Part shown: positions 1 to 7,413 of the stretch, piece by piece | Numbering within the stretch: position 1 is the stretch's first letter | Layout: each line of letters begins with the position of its first letter | Assembly (NCBI RefSeq): GCF_004358755.1 | Contig: NZ_SMZY01000002.1 | Span: forward strand, 496,001 to 560,000 | Reading direction: 5' to 3' | Length of the DNA: 64,000 nt | DNA from: Peribacillus frigoritolerans | GTDB lineage: Bacteria; Bacillota; Bacilli; Bacillales; Bacillaceae | The notes under the pieces: model-generated | What the model was told of the DNA's origin: nothing | Database searches by the model: none | The model's input: the letters and a program-made list of their open reading frames with translations, nothing else | Made by a program: the position numbers and the translations under genes

Positions 1-996
1 AAAACCAAATCCTGCTGTCCAATGGAAAAATGCTGCTGCAGCTAATGAAAGACCTGTTAAGGCTGCATGAACCACATAAAGTGCTGGAGCTAAAAACATG
101 AATGAGAACTCAAGCGGTTCTGTAACACCAGTAAAGAATGAAGCAAAACCTGCGGCTAACATGAGCGATGCAGCCTGTTTTTTTCTTTTCGTTTTTGCAG
201 TATGATACATCGCTAACGCTGCGGCTGGTAAACCAAACATCATAATAGGGAAGAATCCAGCTTGATACATTCCTGTAACACCCTTTGTTCCAGTCCCTGC
301 CCAGAAATTACCTATATCGTTAATTCCAGCGACATCAAACCAGAACACTGAGTTTAAAGCATGATGTAATCCGGTAGGAATTAAAATTCTATTAAAGAAA
401 CCATATAATCCAGCCCCAATAAACCCTAATTTACTGATCCATGTTCCAAAAGCAACTAATCCAGTAAAGATTACAGGCCATGCGAAGAACAATACTACTG
501 AAACAAGCAGCATAGAAACGGCTGTCATGATAGGAACTAAACGTTTACCACTGAAGAATGATAAAGCAGCCGGCAATTGTACATGACTAAAACGGTTGTA
601 CATAATTGAGGCTATGATCCCTGAAAGAATACCAACAAATTGATTTCCTATTTTAGCAAAAGCAGCATTGACATTTTCCGGGTCAACCCCTTGAAGCATA
701 GCTACTGAGTTTGTTGAAAGCAAAGTTGTAATAACAAGGTAGGCCACCAAACCGCTCATTGCGGCGGAACCATCTTTTTCTTTAGACATTCCGAGCGCTA
801 CCCCAACTGCAAAAAGAATTGCCATATTGTCAATGATCGATGATCCGGCTTTAATTAAAAATGCTGCTATCGGATTGCCCGCTCCCCAGCCTGCAGGATC
901 GATCCAATAACCAATTCCCATCAGAATCGCCGCAGCCGGTAATACTGCTACAGGCAGCATCAATGAACGGCCGATTTTCTGTAGATATTTCATCAT
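1..996 (-). CDS. nagP: PTS EIIC (EIICB) permease, probably N-acetylglucosamine-specific (partial)
   Basis: Membrane permease of a phosphotransferase system that imports and phosphorylates a hexose. 332 codons are visible from the start; the C-terminal end and any EIIB domain lie beyond the left edge. The protein opens MMKYLQKIGRSLMLPVAVLPA, typical of glucose-family EIIC, then alternates hydrophobic helices and carries HHALNSVFWFD followed by INDIGNFW and GVTEPLEFSF, which are conserved in the substrate region of GlcNAc permeases. The ATG at 996 has GGAGG at 1005-1009; a second ATG follows at 993. The NagR-like dyad and cre site upstream fit GlcNAc catabolism. Glucose specificity is less likely because PtsG lacks the HHALNSVFWFD/INDIG pattern. 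The family assignment is firm, the substrate is inferred. Confidence 0.8.
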   Translation of the reverse strand, partial: MMKYLQKIGRSLMLPVAVLPAAAILMGIGYWIDPAGWGAGNPIAAFLIKAGSSIIDNMAILFAVGVALGMSKEKDGSAAMSGLVAYLVITTLLSTNSVAMLQGVDPENVNAAFAKIGNQFVGILSGIIASIMYNRFSHVQLPAALSFFSGKRLVPIMTAVSMLLVSVVLFFAWPVIFTGLVAFGTWISKLGFIGAGLYGFFNRILIPTGLHHALNSVFWFDVAGINDIGNFWAGTGTKGVTGMYQAGFFPIMMFGLPAAALAMYHTAKTKRKKQAASLMLAAGFASFFTGVTEPLEFSFMFLAPALYVVHAALTGLSLAAAAFFHWTAGFGF

Positions 997-1060
997 TTTA
1001 CATTCCTCCAAAATAAAGTATAGGATAATTAAGAGTTAAAATTGATGAAAAACGACTCCT

Positions 1061-1074
1061 TGTATTCGTTTTCA
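1061..1074 (-). promoter_or_regulatory. CcpA catabolite-responsive element (cre)
   Basis: TGAAAACGAATACA on the minus strand matches the cre consensus TGNNANCGNWNNCA at every fixed position. It lies between promoter and start codon, a roadblock position, as expected for a carbon-source PTS gene. Confidence 0.6.
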
Positions 1075-1095
1075 AATTTACTATAACATGTATTC

Positions 1096-1116
1096 AACTA
1101 GTTATCTATACCAGTT
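1096..1116. promoter_or_regulatory. NagR/DasR-like (GntR-HutC) operator
   Basis: Dyad with outer arms AACT (1096-1099) and AGTT (1113-1116) and, on the minus strand, a CTGGTATAGATAACTAG core. This resembles the dre-type sites bound by NagR/YvoA repressors of GlcNAc genes (family knowledge recalled, not aligned). It overlaps the predicted -10 of the permease gene. Confidence 0.5.
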
Positions 1117-1134
1117 AATTTATTTTTTTTTCAA
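1105..1134 (-). promoter_or_regulatory. Sigma-A promoter of the PTS permease gene
   Basis: Read on the minus strand: -35 TTGAAA (1134-1129), 18-bp spacer, -10 TATAGA (1110-1105). The -10 lies inside the NagR-like dyad, so a bound repressor would block polymerase. Confidence 0.55.
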
Positions 1135-1293
1135 GTACATTCTTTTCCGAATAAAAATAGTTGATCAATTCCGACACTCTTCACCTCTATTCCAAGATTG
1201 ATTGATTTAATCCATACAAGTTGCTCTCAATTATTTCCTCACAAATGTGAACAGCATGAAGGAATTAGGCAAACAGCAAATCCTAAGTTCAGC

Positions 1294-1330
1294 TAAAAAA
1301 AACAACAGCACCCCATTCATCAGGGTGCTG
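1294..1330 (-). terminator. Rho-independent terminator of ggt
   Basis: Eight-base-pair stem CAGCACCC (1306-1313) with GGGTGCTG (1323-1330), followed on the minus strand by a U-rich tract ending at 1294, just past the ggt stop codon. Confidence 0.8.
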
Positions 1331-1337
1331 TATTCTC

Positions 1338-3095
1338 TTACTTTTCTTTTTTCTTTTTCAAATCAACGCCGATGGCAGCGCCATTTCTGCTGGAGTCGGC
1401 CACTCCTTTAAATGTTCCTTTTTCGTGATCAATCAGGATGCTTTGGACATTTCCGATAACCACAGGACTTGGCCCAAATTTGTGACCCATTTGATTTAAT
1501 CGAGTAATGACATCTGAAGAAATACCGCTTTCGAACCGATATGAGTTCAGATTGTTCGTATAGATTCTAGGTTCCTCAACTGCTGCTTTTAATTCCATAT
1601 CGTATTCGATTGTATGAAGAATCGTTTGAAGCACGGATGTAATAATTGTAGGTCCTCCTGGCGATCCAACGGTTAAAACAGGTTTATCATCTTCAAATAC
1701 GATAGTCGGAGTCATGCTGCTGAGCGGACGTTTATTCGGCTGAACTTCATTGGCTCCGCCTGGAACTGCGTCAAAGTCAGTGAGTTCATTGTTCAGCATC
1801 AAACCGTATCCCGGTACCATAATGCCGGTTCCAAAAACCTGCTCAATGGTTGTTGTGTAAGAAACAACATTTCCCCATTTATCGGTCACGCTGAAGTGAG
1901 TCGTTTCCCCGTACTGCCTGTCGTTTGGCTGAACCGTTTGTTCGTAGTTAGCAGCACCTTCTTCATATTTCCATGGATCACCTGCTTGAGGAGTCTTATT
2001 GACTGAATCAAGACTAATTAGTTCCTGTCTTTCAGAAATGTATTCCGGATGCAGGAGCCCATTTACCGGTACATTTACAAACTCAGGATCACCTGCATAA
2101 ACTGCGCGGTCTGCATATGCAAGATGCATGGCCTCAGCGAGCAAATGATACTTCTCAGCTGAACGTACATCAAATTGAGATAAGTTGAAATCATCTAGGA
2201 TCTTCAGCATCTGCAGCAAAAATACTCCGCCTGAGCTTGGCGGCGGCATGCTGGCAATTTCATACCCCTGATATTCTCCCCAAATCGGTTCATCAATGGT
2301 GACATCATATTTCTTCAAATCATCAGGCGTCATGGAGCCTCCAAAATCCTGCACAGTGTCAGCCAGAGCTTGGCCGATCTCTCCTTTATAGAACGCATCC
2401 GTTCCTTTTGAACGAATCAATTTAAATGTTTTCGCCAAATCTTTTTGAACAAGCTTGTCCCCTTCTTTTAACGGAGTTCCATCTGGAAGAAAGACATCTT
2501 TCGCCGCTGTTGCTGATAACGTTTCGGCATTGTCTGAAATTGCTGCAGCTAAAACCGAATCGATTTTAAACCCCTTTTCAGCAAGCTTAATCGAAGGACT
2601 GATCAGTTCCTTCATTGATTTTGTGCCCCACATACCAAGAGCCGTTTCAAGCCCTTTCAGTGTTCCCGGAACTCCAACCGCAGTACCGCCTTTGTATCGT
2701 TCTGAAAAAGGAATCGGTTCTCCGTTTTCATCAAGAAACATATCAGGCGCAGCTCCTGCTGGCGCCCGTTCGCGGCTGTTGATAATCGTTGTTTCTTCGG
2801 TCTTGCCGTCATACACCATCATGAACCCGCCGCCGCCGATTCCTGACATCATCGGCTCTGTCACATTCAGCGCATATTGAATGGCAACCGCTGCATCAAT
2901 GGCATTCCCGCCCTTTTTAAGAACCTCTGCGCCAATTTCCGATGCCAGGGGATGGGCGGTTGCTACCATTCCGTCACGGCCTACATCAACTTGGCTGTAC
3001 TCCTCTTTCTTCCCGGGCTTTTTAGCCTCAGTACTGACCGGAAATCCCCCGGCAAGCAAAATGGCAATCAGAAATACACTCAAGCTTCTTTTCAT
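1338..3095 (-). CDS. ggt: Gamma-glutamyltranspeptidase
   Basis: Secreted N-terminal-nucleophile hydrolase that cleaves gamma-glutamyl bonds of glutathione and poly-gamma-glutamate or transfers the glutamyl group. 585 aa, usual family length. A signal peptide (MKRSLSVFLIAILLAGG, no lipobox Cys) precedes the mature protein. The autoprocessing site and nucleophile are the first Thr of TTHFSV, Thr398, so the proenzyme would split into large and small subunits; the glycine-rich PLSSMTPT and GSPGG segments follow in the small subunit. The ATG at 3095 is preceded by AGGAGG; upstream in-frame starts lie inside or before that site. Monocistronic, with its own terminator. Confidence 0.95.
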   Translation of the reverse strand: MKRSLSVFLIAILLAGGFPVSTEAKKPGKKEEYSQVDVGRDGMVATAHPLASEIGAEVLKKGGNAIDAAVAIQYALNVTEPMMSGIGGGGFMMVYDGKTEETTIINSRERAPAGAAPDMFLDENGEPIPFSERYKGGTAVGVPGTLKGLETALGMWGTKSMKELISPSIKLAEKGFKIDSVLAAAISDNAETLSATAAKDVFLPDGTPLKEGDKLVQKDLAKTFKLIRSKGTDAFYKGEIGQALADTVQDFGGSMTPDDLKKYDVTIDEPIWGEYQGYEIASMPPPSSGGVFLLQMLKILDDFNLSQFDVRSAEKYHLLAEAMHLAYADRAVYAGDPEFVNVPVNGLLHPEYISERQELISLDSVNKTPQAGDPWKYEEGAANYEQTVQPNDRQYGETTHFSVTDKWGNVVSYTTTIEQVFGTGIMVPGYGLMLNNELTDFDAVPGGANEVQPNKRPLSSMTPTIVFEDDKPVLTVGSPGGPTIITSVLQTILHTIEYDMELKAAVEEPRIYTNNLNSYRFESGISSDVITRLNQMGHKFGPSPVVIGNVQSILIDHEKGTFKGVADSSRNGAAIGVDLKKKKEK

Positions 3096-3319
3096 AACCT
3101 TCCTCCTCATAAGTAGAATCTCTTCTCTACCATATGGAAAAGAAATTAGAGAATCAAGCAATACGTCTGAATTATCTGAATATTAGTTCGTTCATCCTAT
3201 CCTTATTTTTCCTAATTTTCCTCTTTAGGGAATATAGTATGGTGCGACACCTAGACATCAATACCTTTAGCCGACAGGAAAAATATGCTAAAATCCAATT
3301 ATGAAAGGGGACTTCAAAA

Positions 3320-3745
3320 ATGATCTTTCAAGTAAAGCGAAACCCGATTCTTGTTGCGATTGTGCTGTTTATCATTATTCTGCCGTTTTTTCTGCTCTTT
3401 CAGTCCGAAACCCTTCCATCTCTGATTATTCCTTTCTTGCTGTCCGCTTTTTTAGCCCACGCATTAATCAAATCTTACTTTGTTATTGAAAATCAAAAAT
3501 TAATAATCGTGTTCGGATTAATCAAAAAAGAAATACCGATAAGGGATGTGAAGGAAATCCGCTATTCGAATAATCCGCTCTCAGCTCCCGCATGGACGCT
3601 GAAAAGACTTGAAATCGTTTTTGCGAAACCGATTGGAACGAGGCCAAATGCAGCCGCAAGATTTGCCCTTGTCTCTCTGCCAAAGGACGAAACTCGCTTT
3701 TTTAGGGAAATTGCGAAGATAAATCCTTACCTTAAAACACCTTAA
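3320..3745 (+). CDS. Bacterial PH-domain membrane protein (DUF1200/bPH_4-like)
   Basis: 141 aa. Two hydrophobic helices near the N-terminus (about residues 12-30 and 33-50) are followed by a soluble beta-rich part with YFVIENQKLIIVFGLIKKEIPIR and VKEIRYSNNPLSAPAWTLKRLEI, the pattern of short bacterial PH-domain proteins. AAAGGGG lies 8 nt before the ATG. Function unknown; a membrane-associated role is inferred from topology. It converges on the GNAT gene and shares a bidirectional terminator with it. Confidence 0.7.
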   Translation: MIFQVKRNPILVAIVLFIIILPFFLLFQSETLPSLIIPFLLSAFLAHALIKSYFVIENQKLIIVFGLIKKEIPIRDVKEIRYSNNPLSAPAWTLKRLEIVFAKPIGTRPNAAARFALVSLPKDETRFFREIAKINPYLKTP

Positions 3746-3776
3746 AAAGTGCCGCACGGCTTTCGTGCGGCACTTT
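3746..3776. terminator. Bidirectional terminator
   Basis: Perfect 12-bp stem, AAAGTGCCGCAC (3746-3757) and GTGCGGCACTTT (3765-3776), loop of 7 nt, between convergent genes and adjacent to both stop codons. Confidence 0.85.
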
Positions 3777-3780
3777 CTTC

Positions 3781-4224
3781 CTAATAGAGCTCCAGCCGGA
3801 AAATGGCTTCTCCGTTTTCTTTTTTCCCTGTATCTATAAATCCCGCTTTTTGATAAAGCCTTATCGCCTGAGTATTCTCAGGAGTGACTCCAAGCAGCAG
3901 AAAAGGACTGACATCATAGCGTGATTTCATAAAACTGAGAATGATCTGCAAAGCAGCAAAACCATATCCTTTTCCCTGGTGGTCCTTATCGATCATAAAT
4001 CGGACAAGCCAGTACACTCCATCTTCAGGATCTTTACCGACCATCGCAAACCCGATCATCTTATTGTCCTCATAAATCCCAAGCGGCAGAAAGGAAGTTT
4101 CAAATTTTGATTCTGCCAGAGAATACAGATTGCCCGCAACAAACCTCTCTTGCTCTTTGTGAACCTTTAGCGATATACATGTCTCCCAATTATGCTTCGT
4201 AATGGGATGTAGCTGAATCTGCAT
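3781..4224 (-). CDS. GNAT N-acetyltransferase, BltD/spermidine-acetyltransferase-like
   Basis: Cytosolic acetyl-CoA-dependent acetyltransferase, about 147 aa. The acetyl-CoA loop is seen in VRFMIDKDHQGKGYGFAAL (Q/RxxGxG/A motif) and the C-terminal motif B in NTQAIRLYQKAGFIDTG. Overall layout resembles BltD-type diamine/polyamine acetyltransferases, but the substrate is not shown. I choose the ATG at 4224 (AAGGTGG 6 nt upstream); a start at 4251 would lengthen the overlap. It overlaps the end of the upstream MFS gene by 35 bp and is the last gene of a three-gene operon. Confidence 0.8.
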   Translation of the reverse strand: MQIQLHPITKHNWETCISLKVHKEQERFVAGNLYSLAESKFETSFLPLGIYEDNKMIGFAMVGKDPEDGVYWLVRFMIDKDHQGKGYGFAALQIILSFMKSRYDVSPFLLLGVTPENTQAIRLYQKAGFIDTGKKENGEAIFRLELY

Positions 4225-4798
4225 GCTGTGCCACCTTCTGTTCCTTATCAAAGTATGAACCTGTTATTCTTAATACAATGAGGCCGCTGACAAAATAAAC
4301 GGCAGATGCTATGAAAAAAAGGAATGTTACGGTAAAGTACTGAGCTAAAAATCCGCCTCCCATAATCGCAGCCGCAGACATAAGCGATGTAAAAAAATGA
4401 TAATGGCCAACTTGCATCCCTCTTTTTTCTTCTGTCGTCCACTGCGTCAGCAGCATCTTTTCTCCATGCTTTTGCATCGCGCCAAAGAGGCCCATGATCA
4501 TTTGGCATACATACACTTCTTCAATCGTTCCTATATGAGGGTAATACAAAAGAACCAGAGCCATACCGAACGAAGAAACCGCTAACATAAATTTGTCGCT
4601 TATTTTCCCAGACATGCGCCCTAAAAGCGGATGAACAAGCGCTGCTGACAGTCCAAATAATCCATACGAGATTCCGAACTGCGAAAAAGAAGCCCCTACA
4701 TTTTTTATAAATAAGATATAGAATGGTAAAATGAAATTGCCCGCAAAAAACAGCGTGCTCTGAGCCGCAACAAACTTTCTGAACGAATCATTTTTCAT
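4190..4798 (-). CDS. Six-helix MFS-type membrane protein (half-size transporter)
   Basis: About 202 aa with six predicted membrane helices; the N-terminal MFS half is recognisable by the loop 2-3 signature GRMSGKISDKF. Normal MFS proteins have 12 helices and about 400 aa. The reading frame ends cleanly and the next gene starts inside it, so I see no frameshifted second half. It may act as a homodimer or be a stable truncated relative. Start chosen at the ATG at 4798, with AGGAG 10 nt upstream; GTG at 4801 is nearly equivalent. It overlaps the preceding FAD gene by 11 bp, indicating translational coupling. Substrate unknown. Confidence 0.65.
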   Translation of the reverse strand: MKNDSFRKFVAAQSTLFFAGNFILPFYILFIKNVGASFSQFGISYGLFGLSAALVHPLLGRMSGKISDKFMLAVSSFGMALVLLYYPHIGTIEEVYVCQMIMGLFGAMQKHGEKMLLTQWTTEEKRGMQVGHYHFFTSLMSAAAIMGGGFLAQYFTVTFLFFIASAVYFVSGLIVLRITGSYFDKEQKVAQHADSATSHYEA

Positions 4799-6239
4799 CA
4801 CGGCCATACTCCTCATAAAAGTAGTTCATGAAAAGTTCCTCTTCATCAAACTCACGCTTCTGCCTGAAAAATTCATCTGTTCGTGGGTACGCACGCTTCA
4901 TTTGTTCCTTAGTCGGATAAGGCTGATACGGCAAATAATATGTGCCGCGAAACGAAAGGGTGACATCAATCATTTTCCGGATAACGTTCCTCGTCTTTTT
5001 TATCTCTTCTTCAGACATCCCCTGATTAATTAACAAAACGAACGCAAACATATCATCACGGCTGTAGGACAAGACAGCGTCTTCATTATGATCAACGTAT
5101 CGAATCGTGATATTAAATAAATTGAGCTCTTCCTCTGTCAATGTTTTTCTCAGACCGTCTACATAGTCAGGAAATGCATCAACGGGGACAAAGTACTCCT
5201 GCAGAATATCCGTATTTGTCTCATTCTCGTATTCCAAAAACCCGGACTCTGACCGCATGACATTATTTCTAGTAATATAGGAATCTTCTTTTTTCACAAA
5301 ATATGACTTTTGGGCTTTCCAAAACGTATTTTTTCCCCAGTCGTAATTCCTTGATAAACCAAGCAGGAATTTCATGAGTGCGACATTCTTTTCTTCACTC
5401 AGTTCATCATATTCTGTACGGGCCCCCTGTTCACCTGCAAGTTCATAGTCCGTCACATACATTTCCGTCAAAAAAGAATCAGGTGCAGTTGATAATCTGG
5501 CAAGATGCATCCGGACATTTTCATTGCCGCGGACTTCACGTTTAAAGTAATCGGCATATTCTTTATAATCGAGAGCTTTTGTTTTCATGATATAGAGTTC
5601 ATCATCCGTTAAGCGGATCTCTGCATCCAAAATGACTCCGAACAAACCGTATCCGCCTATGACAAGGGGGAAAAGCTCTGGATTTTCCGTTCGGCTGACG
5701 CGTACAATCTCTCCACCTGCGTTCAGCAAGCGAAAAGATTGAATGCTTTCAATTAATGAACCATGACGGATATCCCGTCCATGCACGTTCACGCTCATCG
5801 AACCGCCCACCGTGAAAATATTTTGAGACTGCATGACTTTCACTGCAAGGCCATGCGGATTGACATAGCGCTGGATATCATCCCAAGTCGCCCCGCTTTG
5901 GACAGTGATCGTCTTTTTCTTTTTATCAAAATCCAAAATCTTATTATAGGAAGTCATATCAAGGACAATGGCATCTTTGTAATAAGTATGTCCTCCCTGG
6001 CTGTGCTGTTTTCCAGCAATCGAGATTTTCTTATTTGTCTTTTTTGCTTCAGCAATTGCTTTTTTGAAAGATTCAATCTCTTTTCCTTTTACGACCCTAT
6101 CAATTTTTTCAGGCATCAATCTGCTGACATCGGTCATAAGTAACGGATCATGCTTTTCTTCTTCAGAAGCTGCTTTTAGTGAAAAGAAAAATACTGTTAG
6201 AAATCCGAGAGTGAGGAGCACTAAATATCTCTTTTTCAT
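4788..6239 (-). CDS. FAD-binding (VAO/BBE-type) oxidase, YitY/DprE1-like
   Basis: Oxidoreductase of the vanillyl-alcohol-oxidase superfamily, about 483 aa. The N-terminus (MKKRYLVLLTLGFLTVFFF) is a single membrane anchor or signal. FAD-binding PP-loop region is seen in ISIAGKQHSQGGHTYY and in GATWDDIQRYVNPHGLAVKV, then FTVGGSMSVNVHGRD, with a second FAD contact in GGYGLFGVILDAEIRL. These resemble B. subtilis YitY and the decaprenylphosphoryl-ribose oxidase DprE1. The C-terminal part is consistent with a substrate domain. GGCGGTGG precedes the ATG at 6239; a TTG at 6242 is also possible. First gene of the operon with the half-MFS and GNAT genes. Substrate unknown. Confidence 0.75.
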   Translation of the reverse strand: MKKRYLVLLTLGFLTVFFFSLKAASEEEKHDPLLMTDVSRLMPEKIDRVVKGKEIESFKKAIAEAKKTNKKISIAGKQHSQGGHTYYKDAIVLDMTSYNKILDFDKKKKTITVQSGATWDDIQRYVNPHGLAVKVMQSQNIFTVGGSMSVNVHGRDIRHGSLIESIQSFRLLNAGGEIVRVSRTENPELFPLVIGGYGLFGVILDAEIRLTDDELYIMKTKALDYKEYADYFKREVRGNENVRMHLARLSTAPDSFLTEMYVTDYELAGEQGARTEYDELSEEKNVALMKFLLGLSRNYDWGKNTFWKAQKSYFVKKEDSYITRNNVMRSESGFLEYENETNTDILQEYFVPVDAFPDYVDGLRKTLTEEELNLFNITIRYVDHNEDAVLSYSRDDMFAFVLLINQGMSEEEIKKTRNVIRKMIDVTLSFRGTYYLPYQPYPTKEQMKRAYPRTDEFFRQKREFDEEELFMNYFYEEYGRDEK

Positions 6240-6339
6240 CAATCCACCGCCAAATAGAAAAATGTGTTATTTAGTTACATTTTACACTTTGAGAAGATTT
6301 TTGACAATCACCTTTTACGATACGGCTGCACCTTCCCAT

Positions 6340-6366
6340 GTTTTAATCTGAAGATAAGAAGGAATA
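6340..6366 (+). promoter_or_regulatory. Possible sigma-B-type promoter
   Basis: GTTTTA (6340-6345), 15-bp spacer, GGAATA (6361-6366), a loose match to the sigma-B consensus GTTTAA-N12-15-GGGTAT. The downstream gene is of a family that is sigma-B controlled in B. subtilis (YdaG). Weak on sequence alone. Confidence 0.35.
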
Positions 6367-6401
6367 CATACATTAACACCTACTAAAAGGAGATGTTTTA
6401 C

Positions 6402-6824
6402 TTGGATAAGCAAAAATTAAACAAAGAAGTTTTAGATATATTGGAAAAGCATAAGGTCGGCACGCTTGCTACTGTAGTAGATAACAAGCCTCACTCTCGC
6501 TATATGACATTTTTCAATGATGAATTAATGCTTTATACACCTACTAATAAAAACACACATAAAGCAGAAGAAATTGATGAAAATCCAAATGTTCATATAC
6601 TTCTGGGGTATGAAGGCGAAGGCTATGGAGATTCTTATGTTGAGTTTGAAGGCAAAGCAAGCATCAGCGAAGATCAGGAATTAAAGGACAAGATCTGGAA
6701 CGATCATATGAAAAACTGGTTTGATGGCCCCAATGATCCAAATTACATCGTTCTTGCGATAAAGCCGAATAAAATCAGATTAATGAACAGTGAACATGAG
6801 TCTCCGCAGACTTTAGAAGTATAA
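6402..6824 (+). CDS. General stress protein 26-like FMN-binding (pyridoxamine-phosphate-oxidase fold) protein
   Basis: Split-barrel flavin-binding protein, 140 aa, close in pattern to B. subtilis YdaG (HKVGTLATVV, KPHSRYMTF, NPNVHILLGYEGEG, GDSYVEFEG, NDHMKNWFDGP). Such proteins bind FMN and are induced by general stress; the reaction is not established. The start is best placed at the TTG at 6402, because AAAAGGAG (6385-6392) is 9 nt before it; the ATG at 6393 would have no spacing. Single gene with its own terminator. Confidence 0.8.
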   Translation: MDKQKLNKEVLDILEKHKVGTLATVVDNKPHSRYMTFFNDELMLYTPTNKNTHKAEEIDENPNVHILLGYEGEGYGDSYVEFEGKASISEDQELKDKIWNDHMKNWFDGPNDPNYIVLAIKPNKIRLMNSEHESPQTLEV

Positions 6825-6834
6825 GAATTTATGG

Positions 6835-6861
6835 ACCGGCACCTGGCTGCCGGTTCTTTTT
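6835..6861 (+). terminator. Rho-independent terminator
   Basis: Stem ACCGGCA (6835-6841) with TGCCGGT (6848-6854), then TCTTTTT; 10 nt after the stress-protein stop codon. Confidence 0.85.
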
Positions 6862-6933
6862 GTGCCGATTTCTTGTTTTCATAAGAACCTCATGAGAAAA
6901 TGAATACAAGAACGAAAACTAGAAGGTGATCAG

Positions 6934-7167
6934 ATGTATTACGTGGTAGTGGATATTGGCTGTTCTGACTGCGGAGAAGCTTCGAATGTTGTCGGCATAT
7001 TTACGGAAGAAACAAAAGCGCGGACTGCGCTCGAGCAGTATAAAGCAGCAAATAAACTTGATCTGTATGGTGACGACCATCAATTTTTAATATACAAATT
7101 AACCGAGCTCAACTCCATACACAATAACAGCTTTGACCATCTTATTTATGACAGTGAAGAAGAATGA
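6934..7167 (+). CDS. Hypothetical small acidic protein
   Basis: 77 aa, not recognised. It begins MYYVVVDIGCSDCGEASNVVGIF, with a closely spaced Cys pair (C10, C13), then a helix-forming stretch and the acidic end DSEEE. No signal peptide or membrane helix. AGAAGGTGATC gives a good ribosome-binding site 4-8 nt before the ATG. A strong hairpin at 7200-7237 would terminate it. Coding status rests on the ribosome-binding site and sensible composition. Confidence 0.6.
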   Translation: MYYVVVDIGCSDCGEASNVVGIFTEETKARTALEQYKAANKLDLYGDDHQFLIYKLTELNSIHNNSFDHLIYDSEEE

Positions 7168-7183
7168 AGAATGGAGCTGTCCG

Positions 7184-7265
7184 ATAAGTCCCTAAAATAA
7201 AGCAGGCAGGAAAAACTTCTGTTTTTCCTGCCTGCTTTTCTGTGAAAAGAATTAGTGGCGGCACT
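7184..7265. repeat. Interspersed hairpin repeat, copy 1
   Basis: About 80 bp nearly identical to 31581-31661: ATAAGTCCCTAAAATA, then a perfect 16-bp stem (7200-7215 with 7222-7237, loop CTTCTG), then TTTTCTGTGAAAA and a GTGGCG start of a 52-bp-type unit. It probably also terminates the small gene upstream. Confidence 0.75.
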
Positions 7266-7358
7266 CGCCGTAGTACTGCTATTTTTAATGGTTCAATACT
7301 CCAAAAGTGGCGGCAGTCGCAGTAGATCTGCTTCTCTTAATTAGGCAAGTTCCCAAAC
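7255..7358. repeat. Two 52-bp tandem units
   Basis: GTGGCGGCA starts at 7255 and again at 7307, exactly 52 bp apart. The first unit shares GTGGC(A/G)GCACTC and the terminal AAAA with the units at 55430-55790. The second copy is more diverged (GTGGCGGCAGTCGCAGTAG). Non-coding. Confidence 0.6.
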
Positions 7359-7413
7359 TAAAGGGGCTAGTCAGATAGTCAGTGATAACTGACTTTTGAA
7401 CAGTCCCATTCCT

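Noticed and set aside
7377-7394. Terminator near the 3' end of the TerD/vWA gene
   Set aside because: The AGTCAGT/ACTGACT hairpin has no U-run on the minus strand, so I did not call it.
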